Positions 41,331-49,246 of a DNA stretch of 64,000 bases are shown one piece after another. The stretch comes from JBBBNV01 sp037137075 (lineage in GTDB: Bacteria > Bacillota > Bacilli > Paenibacillales > NBRC-103111): contig NZ_JBBBNV010000001.1 of NCBI RefSeq assembly GCF_037137075.1, forward strand, positions 310,001 to 374,000. The letters are read 5' to 3'. Made by a program: the position numbers and the translations under genes. Below the pieces are notes generated by a model. The model was given only the letters and a program-made list of their open reading frames with translations. It did not search any database and had not been told where the DNA came from. Position 1 is the first letter of the stretch. Each line of letters opens with the position of its first letter.

Positions 41331-42998
41331 ATGAGGATCTGTGTCGCTACTAGTGGAGATACGCTGAGAACGATTGCCAAGAAATACAATGCCGACATGA
41401 AGGCCGTAATGGACATTAATCCTCATATTCAGAATTCGGATGCCAATATCGAGGGAATGTCTGTCAGGATTCCGGATATCCCTCCGGCCTGCAATTCCGT
41501 TCGGGAGCACATCCAGTTTGGTCCTCCAGTAGCCGATGAATACGCAGAAAACTGGATTCCCATTACCCCATTGGAGCAAATGGCACAAACGGATTACGAT
41601 GTTCTGATTATCGGTAGTGGGGCCGCCGGAGGTGGCGTGCTTTGGAGATTGAGTCAACGCTGGGGAAACAATGGGAAAAAGATCGGGATGATTGAAGCTG
41701 GCGATCTTTTCCTGCCCACGCATCTTATCAACATCCCCACTTATAATCTCGGTCTTGTGGAAGCTATCTGGAAAAACCCCCGCTATTCGAAACGCATCCG
41801 CGAGTCGTATTCCACAAATCATTTGCCTCCTATGCCGGTCGACTATTTCATTTCCAACGTCTTGGGAGGAAAGACACTGCATTGGGGCGCCGCTTGTCCG
41901 CGCATGTTCCCCTTCGATCTATCCCGGTTGCATGTATCTAAGCAAGACATGAACAATTATTACAATGTGGCGGAACGAATGATGAATGTAACACAGGAGT
42001 TTGCCAAAGGCTCGGCATTTCAGGAGGTTATGCTTCAGCGGCTGCAAATCAGCGCATTTCCGGAAGCCATGGACGTCCCGATGGCTGTTGACCTTACTCA
42101 GACACAGCTCGGTCGGCTGCATTCGAATGTTTTTTTCAGTTCCATTATTCCCCTGGCAGCAGCACTGAATATACGGCCTGTTGACTTGACTGTACAATCT
42201 CGCACGCTTCGAGTAGTAACGGCACATAACCGGGTTACAGGGGTGGAGGTGGCTTCACCAGACCAAAAAATGTACACACTGAACGCCAAGACAGTCGTTC
42301 TTGCGGCAGGCTCGCTGGAGACACCGCGTATTTTGCTGCATTCCGGCATTCAGGGAGAAGCGATAGGCAGGTATTTGACGAACCATTCACGGCTGGATGC
42401 CGCCGGGCTTGCTCTGCGCAGCGAGATGCCTGAGGATTTAGGAATACTCAACGTCTTGATTCCTCGCACAGCGAGTCGTCTCTTTCAGATGCAAATCCAT
42501 TATTTGAATTATTCTGAATACAGGGAACCTCCTTTGAAGCACGAAGTCCCGGTCATATTTATTCCATCCGGGCTGGTTGAGCCCCGGTTTGACAACTGCG
42601 TGACATTAGACCCCTATAGAACGGACGAGTATGGAATTCCGGAGCTGCGTATCCACTTGTCATACAGTGAAGAGGATTATGCTGTGATCCGTCAGATGGA
42701 ACGAGCGATACGGGAGGCTGCATCAGCTATGAATGTCCGATTATTCGAGAAAAACGGCCAACCGGCGATTACCTTAAGGCGTCCCGGCGGTGAAAATCAT
42801 GAAATGGGAACCTGCAGAATGGGAATTAATCCAGTAACATCTGCAGCAAACCTATATGGCCAAATCCACGGGATGTCTGGATTATATGTGGCGGGAAACT
42901 GCGTTATTCCCACTACTGTCGCTGCTAATCCCACTTTGACCGCTGTCGCCTTGGCTATACGAACGGCCGATTACATTGCAGAGGAAAACAATGTTTAA
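41331..42998 (+). CDS. LysM domain fused to a GMC-family FAD-dependent oxidoreductase
   Basis: A 555-residue fusion. Residues 1-52 form a LysM peptidoglycan/chitin-binding domain (ATSGDTLRTIAKKYNADMKAVMDINPHI ... GMSVRIPDI, quoted in parts), like that of the spore protein SafA. From about residue 85 a complete GMC enzyme follows: DVLIIGSGAAGGGVLWRL, EAGD, GGKTLHWGAACPRM, LAAGSLETPRILLHSG, and C-terminal HEMGTCRMG and ANPTLTAVAL. There is no signal peptide, so export by the general route is unlikely; a mother-cell protein laid on the forming spore would fit, which is inference. GGGAGGAG precedes the ATG. A terminator follows at 43209-43242. Confidence 0.9.
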   Translation: MRICVATSGDTLRTIAKKYNADMKAVMDINPHIQNSDANIEGMSVRIPDIPPACNSVREHIQFGPPVADEYAENWIPITPLEQMAQTDYDVLIIGSGAAGGGVLWRLSQRWGNNGKKIGMIEAGDLFLPTHLINIPTYNLGLVEAIWKNPRYSKRIRESYSTNHLPPMPVDYFISNVLGGKTLHWGAACPRMFPFDLSRLHVSKQDMNNYYNVAERMMNVTQEFAKGSAFQEVMLQRLQISAFPEAMDVPMAVDLTQTQLGRLHSNVFFSSIIPLAAALNIRPVDLTVQSRTLRVVTAHNRVTGVEVASPDQKMYTLNAKTVVLAAGSLETPRILLHSGIQGEAIGRYLTNHSRLDAAGLALRSEMPEDLGILNVLIPRTASRLFQMQIHYLNYSEYREPPLKHEVPVIFIPSGLVEPRFDNCVTLDPYRTDEYGIPELRIHLSYSEEDYAVIRQMERAIREAASAMNVRLFEKNGQPAITLRRPGGENHEMGTCRMGINPVTSAANLYGQIHGMSGLYVAGNCVIPTTVAANPTLTAVALAIRTADYIAEENNV

Positions 42999-43433
42999 CA
43001 TGGACCCTAATGAATATCCCTTGCAGATCCCGGGCCGTTGACAAACCCTCTGATGTTGATTCCTCCTCATCGGAGCGCGGATTGCCTACAGCTTCCTTCA
43101 GATTCTGCCGCGCGGCGGACACCCCTGCTTCTGGTAACAGCCGGCAATCGTCAGCCTCCGTTCGGGACTTTTACCCTGGAAATGACGCCCATGCTGGGCG
43201 CATACGCAAAAACAGCCCCGGGGATGTTCCCTGGGACTGTTTCGACCGGTGCTTCCGGATTTATGTTTAATTTTACTATAATATGGTTAATTGTCAAATG
43301 TTAACTCATTCTTTTCGTTTCATGGATTCACACGCCTTGATTTCAGGCAATTTTCAGACAGCCTTCAGCGGAATTTCAAGCCGGGCCGCTATAATCATCG
43401 TAATTCCCATTCCATGCACAAAGGATGATAGCT
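42999..43433. other. Intergenic region after the GMC pair
   Basis: An open frame of 88 codons (43038-43304, plus) is present but lacks a ribosome site and crosses the terminator hairpin, so I leave it out. Nothing else is recognised. Confidence 0.4.
43209..43242 (+). terminator. Hairpin terminator after the GMC pair
   Basis: AAAACAG pairs with CTGTTT, with a GC-rich inner stem and an ATGTT loop. The T tract is short, so it may work in either direction. Confidence 0.6.
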
Positions 43434-43637
43434 GTGAAGGTTACCCGTTCTGCTGCAATCGGCAGCTTGCAATATCAAGCGTTTCATCATAGAGCACTGC
43501 AGCGGGCCGGCTTGTCCGGTTCCTATCAGCAAGCGGCTTCTTCCCAAAAAGAGGCTGCCGCTCCCAAAACCGATACGGTTCAAATCAGCCTGGAAGCGAT
43601 GAGCGCCTACCGGAATTCATTGTCCGGCTCCTTATAA
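43434..43637 (+). CDS. Small hypothetical protein
   Basis: A 67-residue frame starting at a GTG eight bases after AAAGGATG. The protein is polar with a basic N-terminus (KVTRSAAIGSLQYQAFHHR) and a C-terminal PKTDTVQISLEAMSAYRNSL segment. Segments of the kind T-D-x-V-x-I-S-x-E-A occur in small Bacillales proteins of unknown function. No membrane helix and no cysteine are present. An ATG at 43425 overlaps the ribosome site and is less likely. It is convergent with the ArAE gene. Confidence 0.45.
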   Translation: MKVTRSAAIGSLQYQAFHHRALQRAGLSGSYQQAASSQKEAAAPKTDTVQISLEAMSAYRNSLSGSL

Positions 43638-43712
43638 GCAAGCCGCCCCCCCGTGCGCAAGCCTTTTTCCAAGTCCAGAAATCATGCTGGAATACAAATC
43701 ATCTACAGGAGT

Positions 43713-44696
43713 TTATGATCCTGAATGCTGCGGCTTCCGTTTCTTCTCCTTGCGGGCAATCGACAAGAACAAACGCAGCTCCACGCCCAGCTGCAGCAGC
43801 GCGGAACGCGCCTCGAACTCCGCCCTGCTGGCAGGCAGAGGCATTTGTTTATACTTTTTCCGCAGCTCCTCCAGGTAGTGTTCCGCTTGTCCCGTGTAAT
43901 GCTCGGATTTCACATCCTCGCTCAGCTCCCGGAAAATCTCTCCCATCAGCCGGCCCTGATCCAAGGTCTGATCCACTTGAGAAACAAGCATCATCATCCG
44001 CTGAATCGACTCCAGCTGCTGGCTGCGCATCAGAAAATAAGTCAGCCACGGGCTGTCCTCGGCAAACAAATGATTTTCCTTCGCCTTACGGGCCATCTCC
44101 ACCCCCTGCCCAATATGCGCCTCGGCCGAAATCAATTCCTTCCCGCTCCACACTCTGCTGTGGTCATCCAGGTATTCCGCAATCCGGGTGAACATCACGG
44201 AAAACAGCCCTTCTACCACATGCCGTTTTTCCAGCAGCTGCTTGTCCAGCTTCGGCATATAGGCAAGATTGACCAGCACCGCTGAACCAAGGCCGATGAC
44301 CAGCAATAAGATTTCATTATATAGAAAAGAAGGCGCTACGGTACGGGCGCTGTACACATGAAACATAATGACGGAGCTGTTAATCATGCCGTCCCTCAAG
44401 TGAACGCGGCTCAGCACAGGGTAAGCCAATACAATGTAAAGGCCGATGACCCAGGCATGGTAACCGAACACCATAAACAAAAAAACAGCCACAAACAACC
44501 CCAGCAGCGCCGCAGCGAAACGCACAGAAACGCTCTTGAGGCTTTTTTTGCGGGTTACGTCTACTCCGAGAATAGCCAGCAATCCGGCGGAGGACGCGAA
44601 CTGCAAGCCAAGCAGGCCGGCGGCATAAACGGCAATGACGGAGGCAAGCGCTGTTTTCAAGACACGAATTCCCACGGGGCTCCCCCTGTCTTTCAT
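43713..44696 (-). CDS. Aromatic acid exporter family (ArAE/DUF939) membrane protein
   Basis: A 327-residue protein. The N-terminal half has about four to six membrane helices beginning with RVLKTALASVIAVYAAGLLGL and includes the family segment GVDVTRKKSLKSVSVRFAAALLG. The C-terminal half (from about 150) is a soluble helical domain with EKRHVVEGLFSVMFTRIAEYLDDHSRVW and long coiled segments. This layout fits the Gram-positive ArAE_1/DUF939 family (YqjA-like). The annotation as aromatic acid exporter comes from distant homologues; transport has not been shown for this type as far as I know. AGAGGG precedes the ATG. It lies downstream of the ABC importer genes on the same strand. Confidence 0.85.
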   Translation of the reverse strand: MKDRGSPVGIRVLKTALASVIAVYAAGLLGLQFASSAGLLAILGVDVTRKKSLKSVSVRFAAALLGLFVAVFLFMVFGYHAWVIGLYIVLAYPVLSRVHLRDGMINSSVIMFHVYSARTVAPSFLYNEILLLVIGLGSAVLVNLAYMPKLDKQLLEKRHVVEGLFSVMFTRIAEYLDDHSRVWSGKELISAEAHIGQGVEMARKAKENHLFAEDSPWLTYFLMRSQQLESIQRMMMLVSQVDQTLDQGRLMGEIFRELSEDVKSEHYTGQAEHYLEELRKKYKQMPLPASRAEFEARSALLQLGVELRLFLSIARKEKKRKPQHSGS

Positions 44697-44730
44697 TTTC
44701 CCTCTATGGTAACGAAAGACAGGGACAAAC

Positions 44731-45579
44731 TCAACCGTGCCGGTTCATTTTATCCTCCAGCCAGGAGACGAGCTTATACATCACCGCAGCCACAATCCCG
44801 ATAATAAACAGGCTCCCGATGACGAGGGTGAAGTTAAACACCTGAAAGCCGTACACGACCAGATATCCTAGCCCTTGCTTGGATACAAGGAATTCGCCGA
44901 CCATCACCCCGACCCAGGCCAGGCCCACATTCACCTTCAATGCCGAAACAATCGTCCCTATCGAAGCCGGAAATATAACCTTGCGGAACACATCTCCCTT
45001 GCTCCCGCCGAATATTTGCACGACCTTCACCAGATTGCTGTCCACTTCCCGAAAGCTGTTATACACCACCAGGATCGTAATGATGACGGTAATCGCAAGG
45101 GTCATCGCCACAATCGAGAACAAGCCCGGACCGAAGCCTACGATAAACAGCGGGCCCAGTGCCACCTTCGGCATGCTGTTCAGCACGACAATGTACGGAT
45201 CGAGCACCTTGGCCAGAAACGGCACCCACCAAATCAATGCGGCCAGCAGTGTTCCCGCCAGCGTGCCAAGCAAAAAACCGATTACCGTTTCTCCTACCGT
45301 TGCGGCTACATGCGGCAAAAGACTTCCATCCAGCAGCTTCGTATAAAGCAATGCTATAATTTTACTCGGATAGCTGAACAGCAAAATATCGATCCATCTC
45401 AGCCGTCCTGCCAGCTCCCAGAGACCGAAGAACAGAGCCAAAAGGGAGATTTGTGAAGCCAGCACAAGCCGCCGCTGCTTCCGCTGAGCCGTAAGATAAG
45501 CCTGCTGCACATGCTCAATCAGCGGAAAAGACTCGGAGGAGCTTGCCCGGTAAGGCTTTTCCGTTACAGGCTCTCTCAT
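44731..45579 (-). CDS. ABC transporter permease (SsuC/TauC-like)
   Basis: A 282-residue permease with six predicted helices. The N-terminal 40 residues are cytoplasmic. The coupling (EAA) loop is present as EVDSNLVKVVQIFGGSKGDVFRKVIFPASI near residue 195 (quoted in parts). GLAWVGVMVGEFLVSKQGLGYL follows. It fits the nitrate/sulfonate/taurine/thiamine-precursor permease family. Its ATG overlaps the ATPase stop by four bases (ATGA), so the two are translated together. With the ATPase and lipoprotein it forms a complete importer of binding protein, ATPase and permease; the substrate is not evident. Confidence 0.93.
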   Translation of the reverse strand: MREPVTEKPYRASSSESFPLIEHVQQAYLTAQRKQRRLVLASQISLLALFFGLWELAGRLRWIDILLFSYPSKIIALLYTKLLDGSLLPHVAATVGETVIGFLLGTLAGTLLAALIWWVPFLAKVLDPYIVVLNSMPKVALGPLFIVGFGPGLFSIVAMTLAITVIITILVVYNSFREVDSNLVKVVQIFGGSKGDVFRKVIFPASIGTIVSALKVNVGLAWVGVMVGEFLVSKQGLGYLVVYGFQVFNFTLVIGSLFIIGIVAAVMYKLVSWLEDKMNRHG

Positions 45580-46385
45580 ATAGGCTCCTCCTTTTGCGAG
45601 GGGGATACTTGATCCCGCTCCTCCTCATTTTCCAAATCACGCCAAATCCCATGAAACAATCGGTGAAAATCCGTCTGCTCCCGCGCATGGAACGGCGCCG
45701 ATTGCCGGATCGCCTCCGGCACCAGCCATTCGCGTTTAATACGTCCGGGATTGCGCTGCATCACAAGCACGCGATCACTCATGGCAATAGCTTCCGAAAT
45801 ATCGTGGGTCACCAGGATGGCCGTCTTGCCCCGAGCCTTGAGCGTCTCTGCAACCAAATCCTCCAGCTGCAGCTTGGTCTGGTAGTCCAGTGCGGAGAAA
45901 GGCTCGTCAAGGAGCAGCAGCTCTGGATTCGTGCTAAGCGTACGGACGAGAGCCACCCGCTGCCGCATCCCCCCCGATAACTGGCGCGGATACTGCGCCA
46001 GCACATCCCCAAGCCCCATTTCCTCCAGCAGCTCCCGCACAAAGCGCTCTTTTTCCGGAGTTTTGTTCCCCGTAAGCTCCAGGCCGATCAAGGCATTGTC
46101 CAGAATCGTCCGCCACGGAAACAAATAGTCCTGCTGAAGCATGTATCCGATTTTGCCGTTTTTGGCTCCGGGAGATGCCCCAAACACCTCAACCTCTCCA
46201 CACGTCGGCTGAATAAGCCCTGCAACGATGGACATGAGCGTCGTCTTGCCGCAGCCGCTGGGACCGACCAGACTGATGAATTCGCCGGTTTGCAGCGACA
46301 GGTCGATACGGTCCAGCGCCAAATATGCTTTTGTCTCGCTAACGTAAACGTGGGTCACCCCCGCCAGCCGTACCGACTCGCTCAT
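45576..46385 (-). CDS. ABC transporter ATP-binding protein (SsuB-like)
   Basis: A 269-residue ATPase. Walker A is GPSGCGKTTLM, the Q-loop is in MLQQDYLFPW, the ABC signature is LSGGMRQR, Walker B with catalytic Glu is LLLLDEPFSALD, and the H-loop is VTHDISEA. It energises import with the adjoining permease. The C-terminal 40 residues (RQSAPFHAREQTDFHRLFHGIWRDLE) resemble the tail of nitrate/sulfonate-type ATPases. It starts 25 bases after the binding-protein gene. Confidence 0.95.
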   Translation of the reverse strand: MSESVRLAGVTHVYVSETKAYLALDRIDLSLQTGEFISLVGPSGCGKTTLMSIVAGLIQPTCGEVEVFGASPGAKNGKIGYMLQQDYLFPWRTILDNALIGLELTGNKTPEKERFVRELLEEMGLGDVLAQYPRQLSGGMRQRVALVRTLSTNPELLLLDEPFSALDYQTKLQLEDLVAETLKARGKTAILVTHDISEAIAMSDRVLVMQRNPGRIKREWLVPEAIRQSAPFHAREQTDFHRLFHGIWRDLENEEERDQVSPSQKEEPI

Positions 46386-46410
46386 GGCGCCTCACCTCTC
46401 TATCCCAGAA

Positions 46411-47421
46411 TTACTTCACCGTCTGCTTCGCCTTCTCGGCAAAGCTGTTATTAACCAGTGCTTTATAATCGGCCCGCTCCTTCAATTCACCCGCCGCCGA
46501 CATCACAGCTTGAAGATTGTTCCATTCCGTCTCATCGATGACCGCGTCCACGGCAAACGAGCCCTGATCCTTGTACCGCTTCACCACACGTTCCACAATT
46601 TGCGGATCGGTATCCTTGAAATAGGGCAAAATAGCGGCTGTAATTTCCTGCGGCGATTTCTGCTGCACCCACAGCTGCGCTTTTTGGACCGCATTGGTAA
46701 ATTTTTGAACCGTGGCGCCCTGCTTCTCAATCAAGCTTTTTTTCGTCATAAACACGGTATACGGCAGCTGCCCGCTCTCCACACCAAACGAGGCAACGAC
46801 ATACCCCTTGCCTTCTTTTTCAAACACTGAGGCTTGCGGCTCGAACAATTGCACGTAATCTCCCGTCCCTGAGGTAAAAGCGGCCGGTATGTTGGCAAAT
46901 TCTACATTTTGAATCAGCGTGACGTCCTTCTGGGGATCAATGCCTTTCTTTTTTAATGTAAATTCGCCTGCCATTTGCGGCATACCGCCTTTTCTTTGTC
47001 CCAGAAACGTCTGGCCCTTAAGCTGATTCCAATTGAAGTCCGAAGCCGGTTTCCGGGCGACCAGAAATGTCCCATCAGTTTGAGTCAGCTGGGCAAAGTT
47101 AATAACCGGGTCTTCCGCACCCTGCTGCTGGACATAGATGGAGGTTTCGGAACCGACGAGTGCAATATCAATCGAATTGGTCAACAATGCGGTCATCGTT
47201 TTATCGCCGCCCGGTGTCGTCGTCAGTTCAACCTCCAGTCCCTCCTCTTTAAAAAAGCCTTGACTCAGTGCCACATACTGCGGTGCATAAAAAATCGACC
47301 GCGTTACCTCGCCAATCGTAATTTTGGCCGGTGCAGGCTCTGTTCTGGCACATCCGGCCAGCAGGACCGGCACAAGCAGGACAATCGCTGCGATCCAGCG
47401 GCGCCAAATTTTTGTTCTCAT
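46411..47421 (-). CDS. ABC transporter substrate-binding lipoprotein (NMT1/SsuA-like)
   Basis: A 336-residue lipoprotein with lipobox LLAGC (Cys near 24). The mature part follows the NMT1/SsuA pattern: ITIGEVTRSIFYAPQYVALSQGFFKEEGLEVEL, TMTALLTNSIDIALVGSE and a hinge near LKGQTFLGQRKGGMPQM. Family members bind sulfonates, nitrate, bicarbonate, formylaminopyrimidine or riboflavin, so the ligand stays open. GGAGGG lies before the ATG. It heads the importer operon. A terminator hairpin 80 bases upstream (47501-47533) separates it from the DUF1992 gene; I tested the leader by eye for a TPP or guanidine riboswitch and saw none. Confidence 0.93.
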   Translation of the reverse strand: MRTKIWRRWIAAIVLLVPVLLAGCARTEPAPAKITIGEVTRSIFYAPQYVALSQGFFKEEGLEVELTTTPGGDKTMTALLTNSIDIALVGSETSIYVQQQGAEDPVINFAQLTQTDGTFLVARKPASDFNWNQLKGQTFLGQRKGGMPQMAGEFTLKKKGIDPQKDVTLIQNVEFANIPAAFTSGTGDYVQLFEPQASVFEKEGKGYVVASFGVESGQLPYTVFMTKKSLIEKQGATVQKFTNAVQKAQLWVQQKSPQEITAAILPYFKDTDPQIVERVVKRYKDQGSFAVDAVIDETEWNNLQAVMSAAGELKERADYKALVNNSFAEKAKQTVK

Positions 47422-47500
47422 GGGTGTGTCCCTCCAGCGATTTTCAAATGATGGTTTTACAGTGTATGCGGAAGCCCAAACGTTCGCGAATAGACGTATG

Positions 47501-47533
47501 AAAAAAAACCAAGCGGACTGTTAGCCCGCTTGG
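47501..47533 (-). terminator. Terminator upstream of the importer operon
   Basis: CCAAGCGG pairs with CCGCTTGG around GCTAACAGT (inner bases pair partly) and is followed by eight T on the minus strand. It probably ends the DUF1992 transcript, 135 bases past that gene. Confidence 0.88.
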
Positions 47534-47666
47534 CCTGTGATTTGATGCGATTTTATTCATGAAACGATCGGCAATGGACCCGGTTACCCATACTTGAGAA
47601 GAAGGTTACGGATGCTAGTTCCGTTAGCACGGCAGGCTGCCTTCCGGTATGCTTTTCACCATGCTT

Positions 47667-48065
47667 CTAGGACTTTGCCTGCGTGTCCTTAGAATCCTGC
47701 CCCACTTCCCGCAGCTTGGCTTCGTACAAGGTGTATGCCTCGGTTTTGCTGAGCCCGCGCTGCTCCATCAGCATCTGCAAGCGAAGCTGCTTTTCCGTGA
47801 GCTTGCGTTTCAGGCGATCCTGCTCCTCGGCGGATTGGCAGGCTCGGATTAAATCCTGCAGTGTCAGCATCTCCTTGCTAAGCTGCATCTCTTCCGGAAG
47901 AACGCCTGCGTTTTTGAGCAGCTTAAAGCCAACCCGCAGCTCCTCTGGAATCATGGACCAATCCTCCAGCTGCAGCCGCTTTCCTTTTCCCGGAAACTGG
48001 TCGAAATCGCCATTTTTCATCGCTTCCTTTATCTTGTCCTCCGCCAGCTGCTGAATCCAGTCCAT
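47667..48065 (-). CDS. DUF1992 protein (DnaJ-homologue-associated, DNAJC28-like)
   Basis: A 132-residue soluble protein with the DUF1992 signature: an N-terminal AEDKIKEAMKNGDFDQFPGKGKRLQLED, with the F-x-x-L/F-P-G-x-G-K core, followed by IPEELRVGFKLLKNAGVLPEEM and a helical tail rich in Glu, Gln, Lys and Arg. The family is widespread in bacteria and mitochondria (DNAJC28) without a known function; it lacks the J domain itself. The start at 48065 follows AAGGAGG; an upstream codon at 48092 would place that site inside the gene. It is a single-gene unit. Confidence 0.9.
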   Translation of the reverse strand: MDWIQQLAEDKIKEAMKNGDFDQFPGKGKRLQLEDWSMIPEELRVGFKLLKNAGVLPEEMQLSKEMLTLQDLIRACQSAEEQDRLKRKLTEKQLRLQMLMEQRGLSKTEAYTLYEAKLREVGQDSKDTQAKS

Positions 48066-48168
48066 GCAAGCCACCTCCTTCTCGCCTCTCATCTTGCAGG
48101 GACCTGTCTTCCGTTATACCGGACCATGTGTATCCGAGCGTTTGCAGCGTGAAATCACAGCACCGATG

Positions 48169-48231
48169 TTCCGCAATCATCAGATCCATATTGCGCGCAA
48201 TGTGACGTCGCTTGACGGTGCTCCGCCACAT
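48169..48231. repeat. Dispersed intergenic repeat, copy D
   Basis: This segment resembles copy B in the same orientation (shared blocks TTCCGCA, GCGC, TCGCT, TGACGG, CCACAT). An upstream CCATGTG near 48124 mirrors its CACATG end, as the arms of copy C do. Similarity is partial and judged by eye. Confidence 0.4.
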
Positions 48232-48249
48232 GAATGAAGCATCGGCTGC

Positions 48250-49050
48250 CTAGCTCCGAGTCCAGCCGATTCCATTCAGCCAGCTCTCACATAGTGTTGT
48301 CCACTGCTTAATATCCGGCCGATCCGCCGGAATCCCGAGCCCATGGCGCCCCTCACGGAATACGTGCAAATCGAACGGAATCCGGTGCCTGCTCAGCGCG
48401 GCGGCAAACAGCATGCTGTTCTCCACCGGCACACTGGCGTCATTGGCCGTATGCCACAGGAACGTTGGCGGTGTTTCCGGCCCTACCTGACGATCCGTAG
48501 ACAGCTTCTCCAGCAGTCTCGCAGCAGGCGCATCCCCCAACAAGCGCTGAACAGAGCCTTCGTGTCGATGCTCGATAAACGAAATGACCGGATAACACAA
48601 GATCAATGCGTCCGGACGCGACGATTGTGCCGCAATGGCATCCTCCAGCGAACCCTCGGCCGGGTCCAAATGTGTGCCGACGGTAGAGGCCAAATGCCCT
48701 CCCGCCGAAAAGCCGAGCACGCCGATCCGGCTTGGGTCAAGCTTCCATTCCGCTGCCCGGTAGCGTACAAGCTTCACCGCACGCTGCGCGTCCATCAGCG
48801 GATACGGGTGCTGGTACGGGGCTACCCGGTAATGAAGCACGAATGCGGACAGGCCAATCGAATTCAGCCATTGGGCCACCGGCTCCCCTTCATGCTGGGC
48901 CCTCCGCTGGTAGCCGCCGCCCGGGAACACGATTACTGCCGGATGCGGCTCTTTTTTATCCAGCAAGTAAAGATCAAGACGCGGAACTTCTTCCGATAAA
49001 GCAGTATCAAAGCCTGGAACCGTTTGCTCCCATAAAGGAATCGTCGTCAT
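48250..49050 (-). CDS. Alpha/beta-hydrolase, acetyl esterase type
   Basis: A 266-residue serine hydrolase of the BD-FAE/acetyl-esterase kind, often found with polysaccharide breakdown. The oxyanion motif is FPGGGYQRRA near residue 43 (a variant of HGGGY), the nucleophile elbow GFSAGGHLA near residue 113, the acid Asp in HTANDASVP, and the histidine in REGRHGLGIP. It lacks a signal peptide, so it acts inside the cell, perhaps on acetylated sugars. GGGAG lies nine bases before the ATG. The neighbours do not indicate a pathway. Confidence 0.9.
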   Translation of the reverse strand: MTTIPLWEQTVPGFDTALSEEVPRLDLYLLDKKEPHPAVIVFPGGGYQRRAQHEGEPVAQWLNSIGLSAFVLHYRVAPYQHPYPLMDAQRAVKLVRYRAAEWKLDPSRIGVLGFSAGGHLASTVGTHLDPAEGSLEDAIAAQSSRPDALILCYPVISFIEHRHEGSVQRLLGDAPAARLLEKLSTDRQVGPETPPTFLWHTANDASVPVENSMLFAAALSRHRIPFDLHVFREGRHGLGIPADRPDIKQWTTLCESWLNGIGWTRS

Positions 49051-49246
49051 CGGTATAATCTCCCTTTCGCCATGTCGGGTTACCCGGAATCAACTACACG
49101 TGCAGTGCCCGTCTCTCAGCGCCTTCGTCAAACTTTCTGCCAGCCGTTCGACATCCACATGTCGGCGCCATGCTGACGCAGCCTGGCAAAAATGCTCTGA
49201 AGCGCAGCCGTCTCCACTTGAAAAACAGTGGACTCCGGTTTGCGTC

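Noticed and set aside
43038..43304. An 88-codon plus-strand frame after the GMC pair
   Set aside because: It has no ribosome site and reads through a hairpin terminator; composition is not convincing.
47422..47666. Possible TPP or guanidine riboswitch before the ABC importer
   Set aside because: The terminator hairpin is clear, but the leader lacks the conserved core sequences. It fits an ordinary terminator of the DUF1992 gene.
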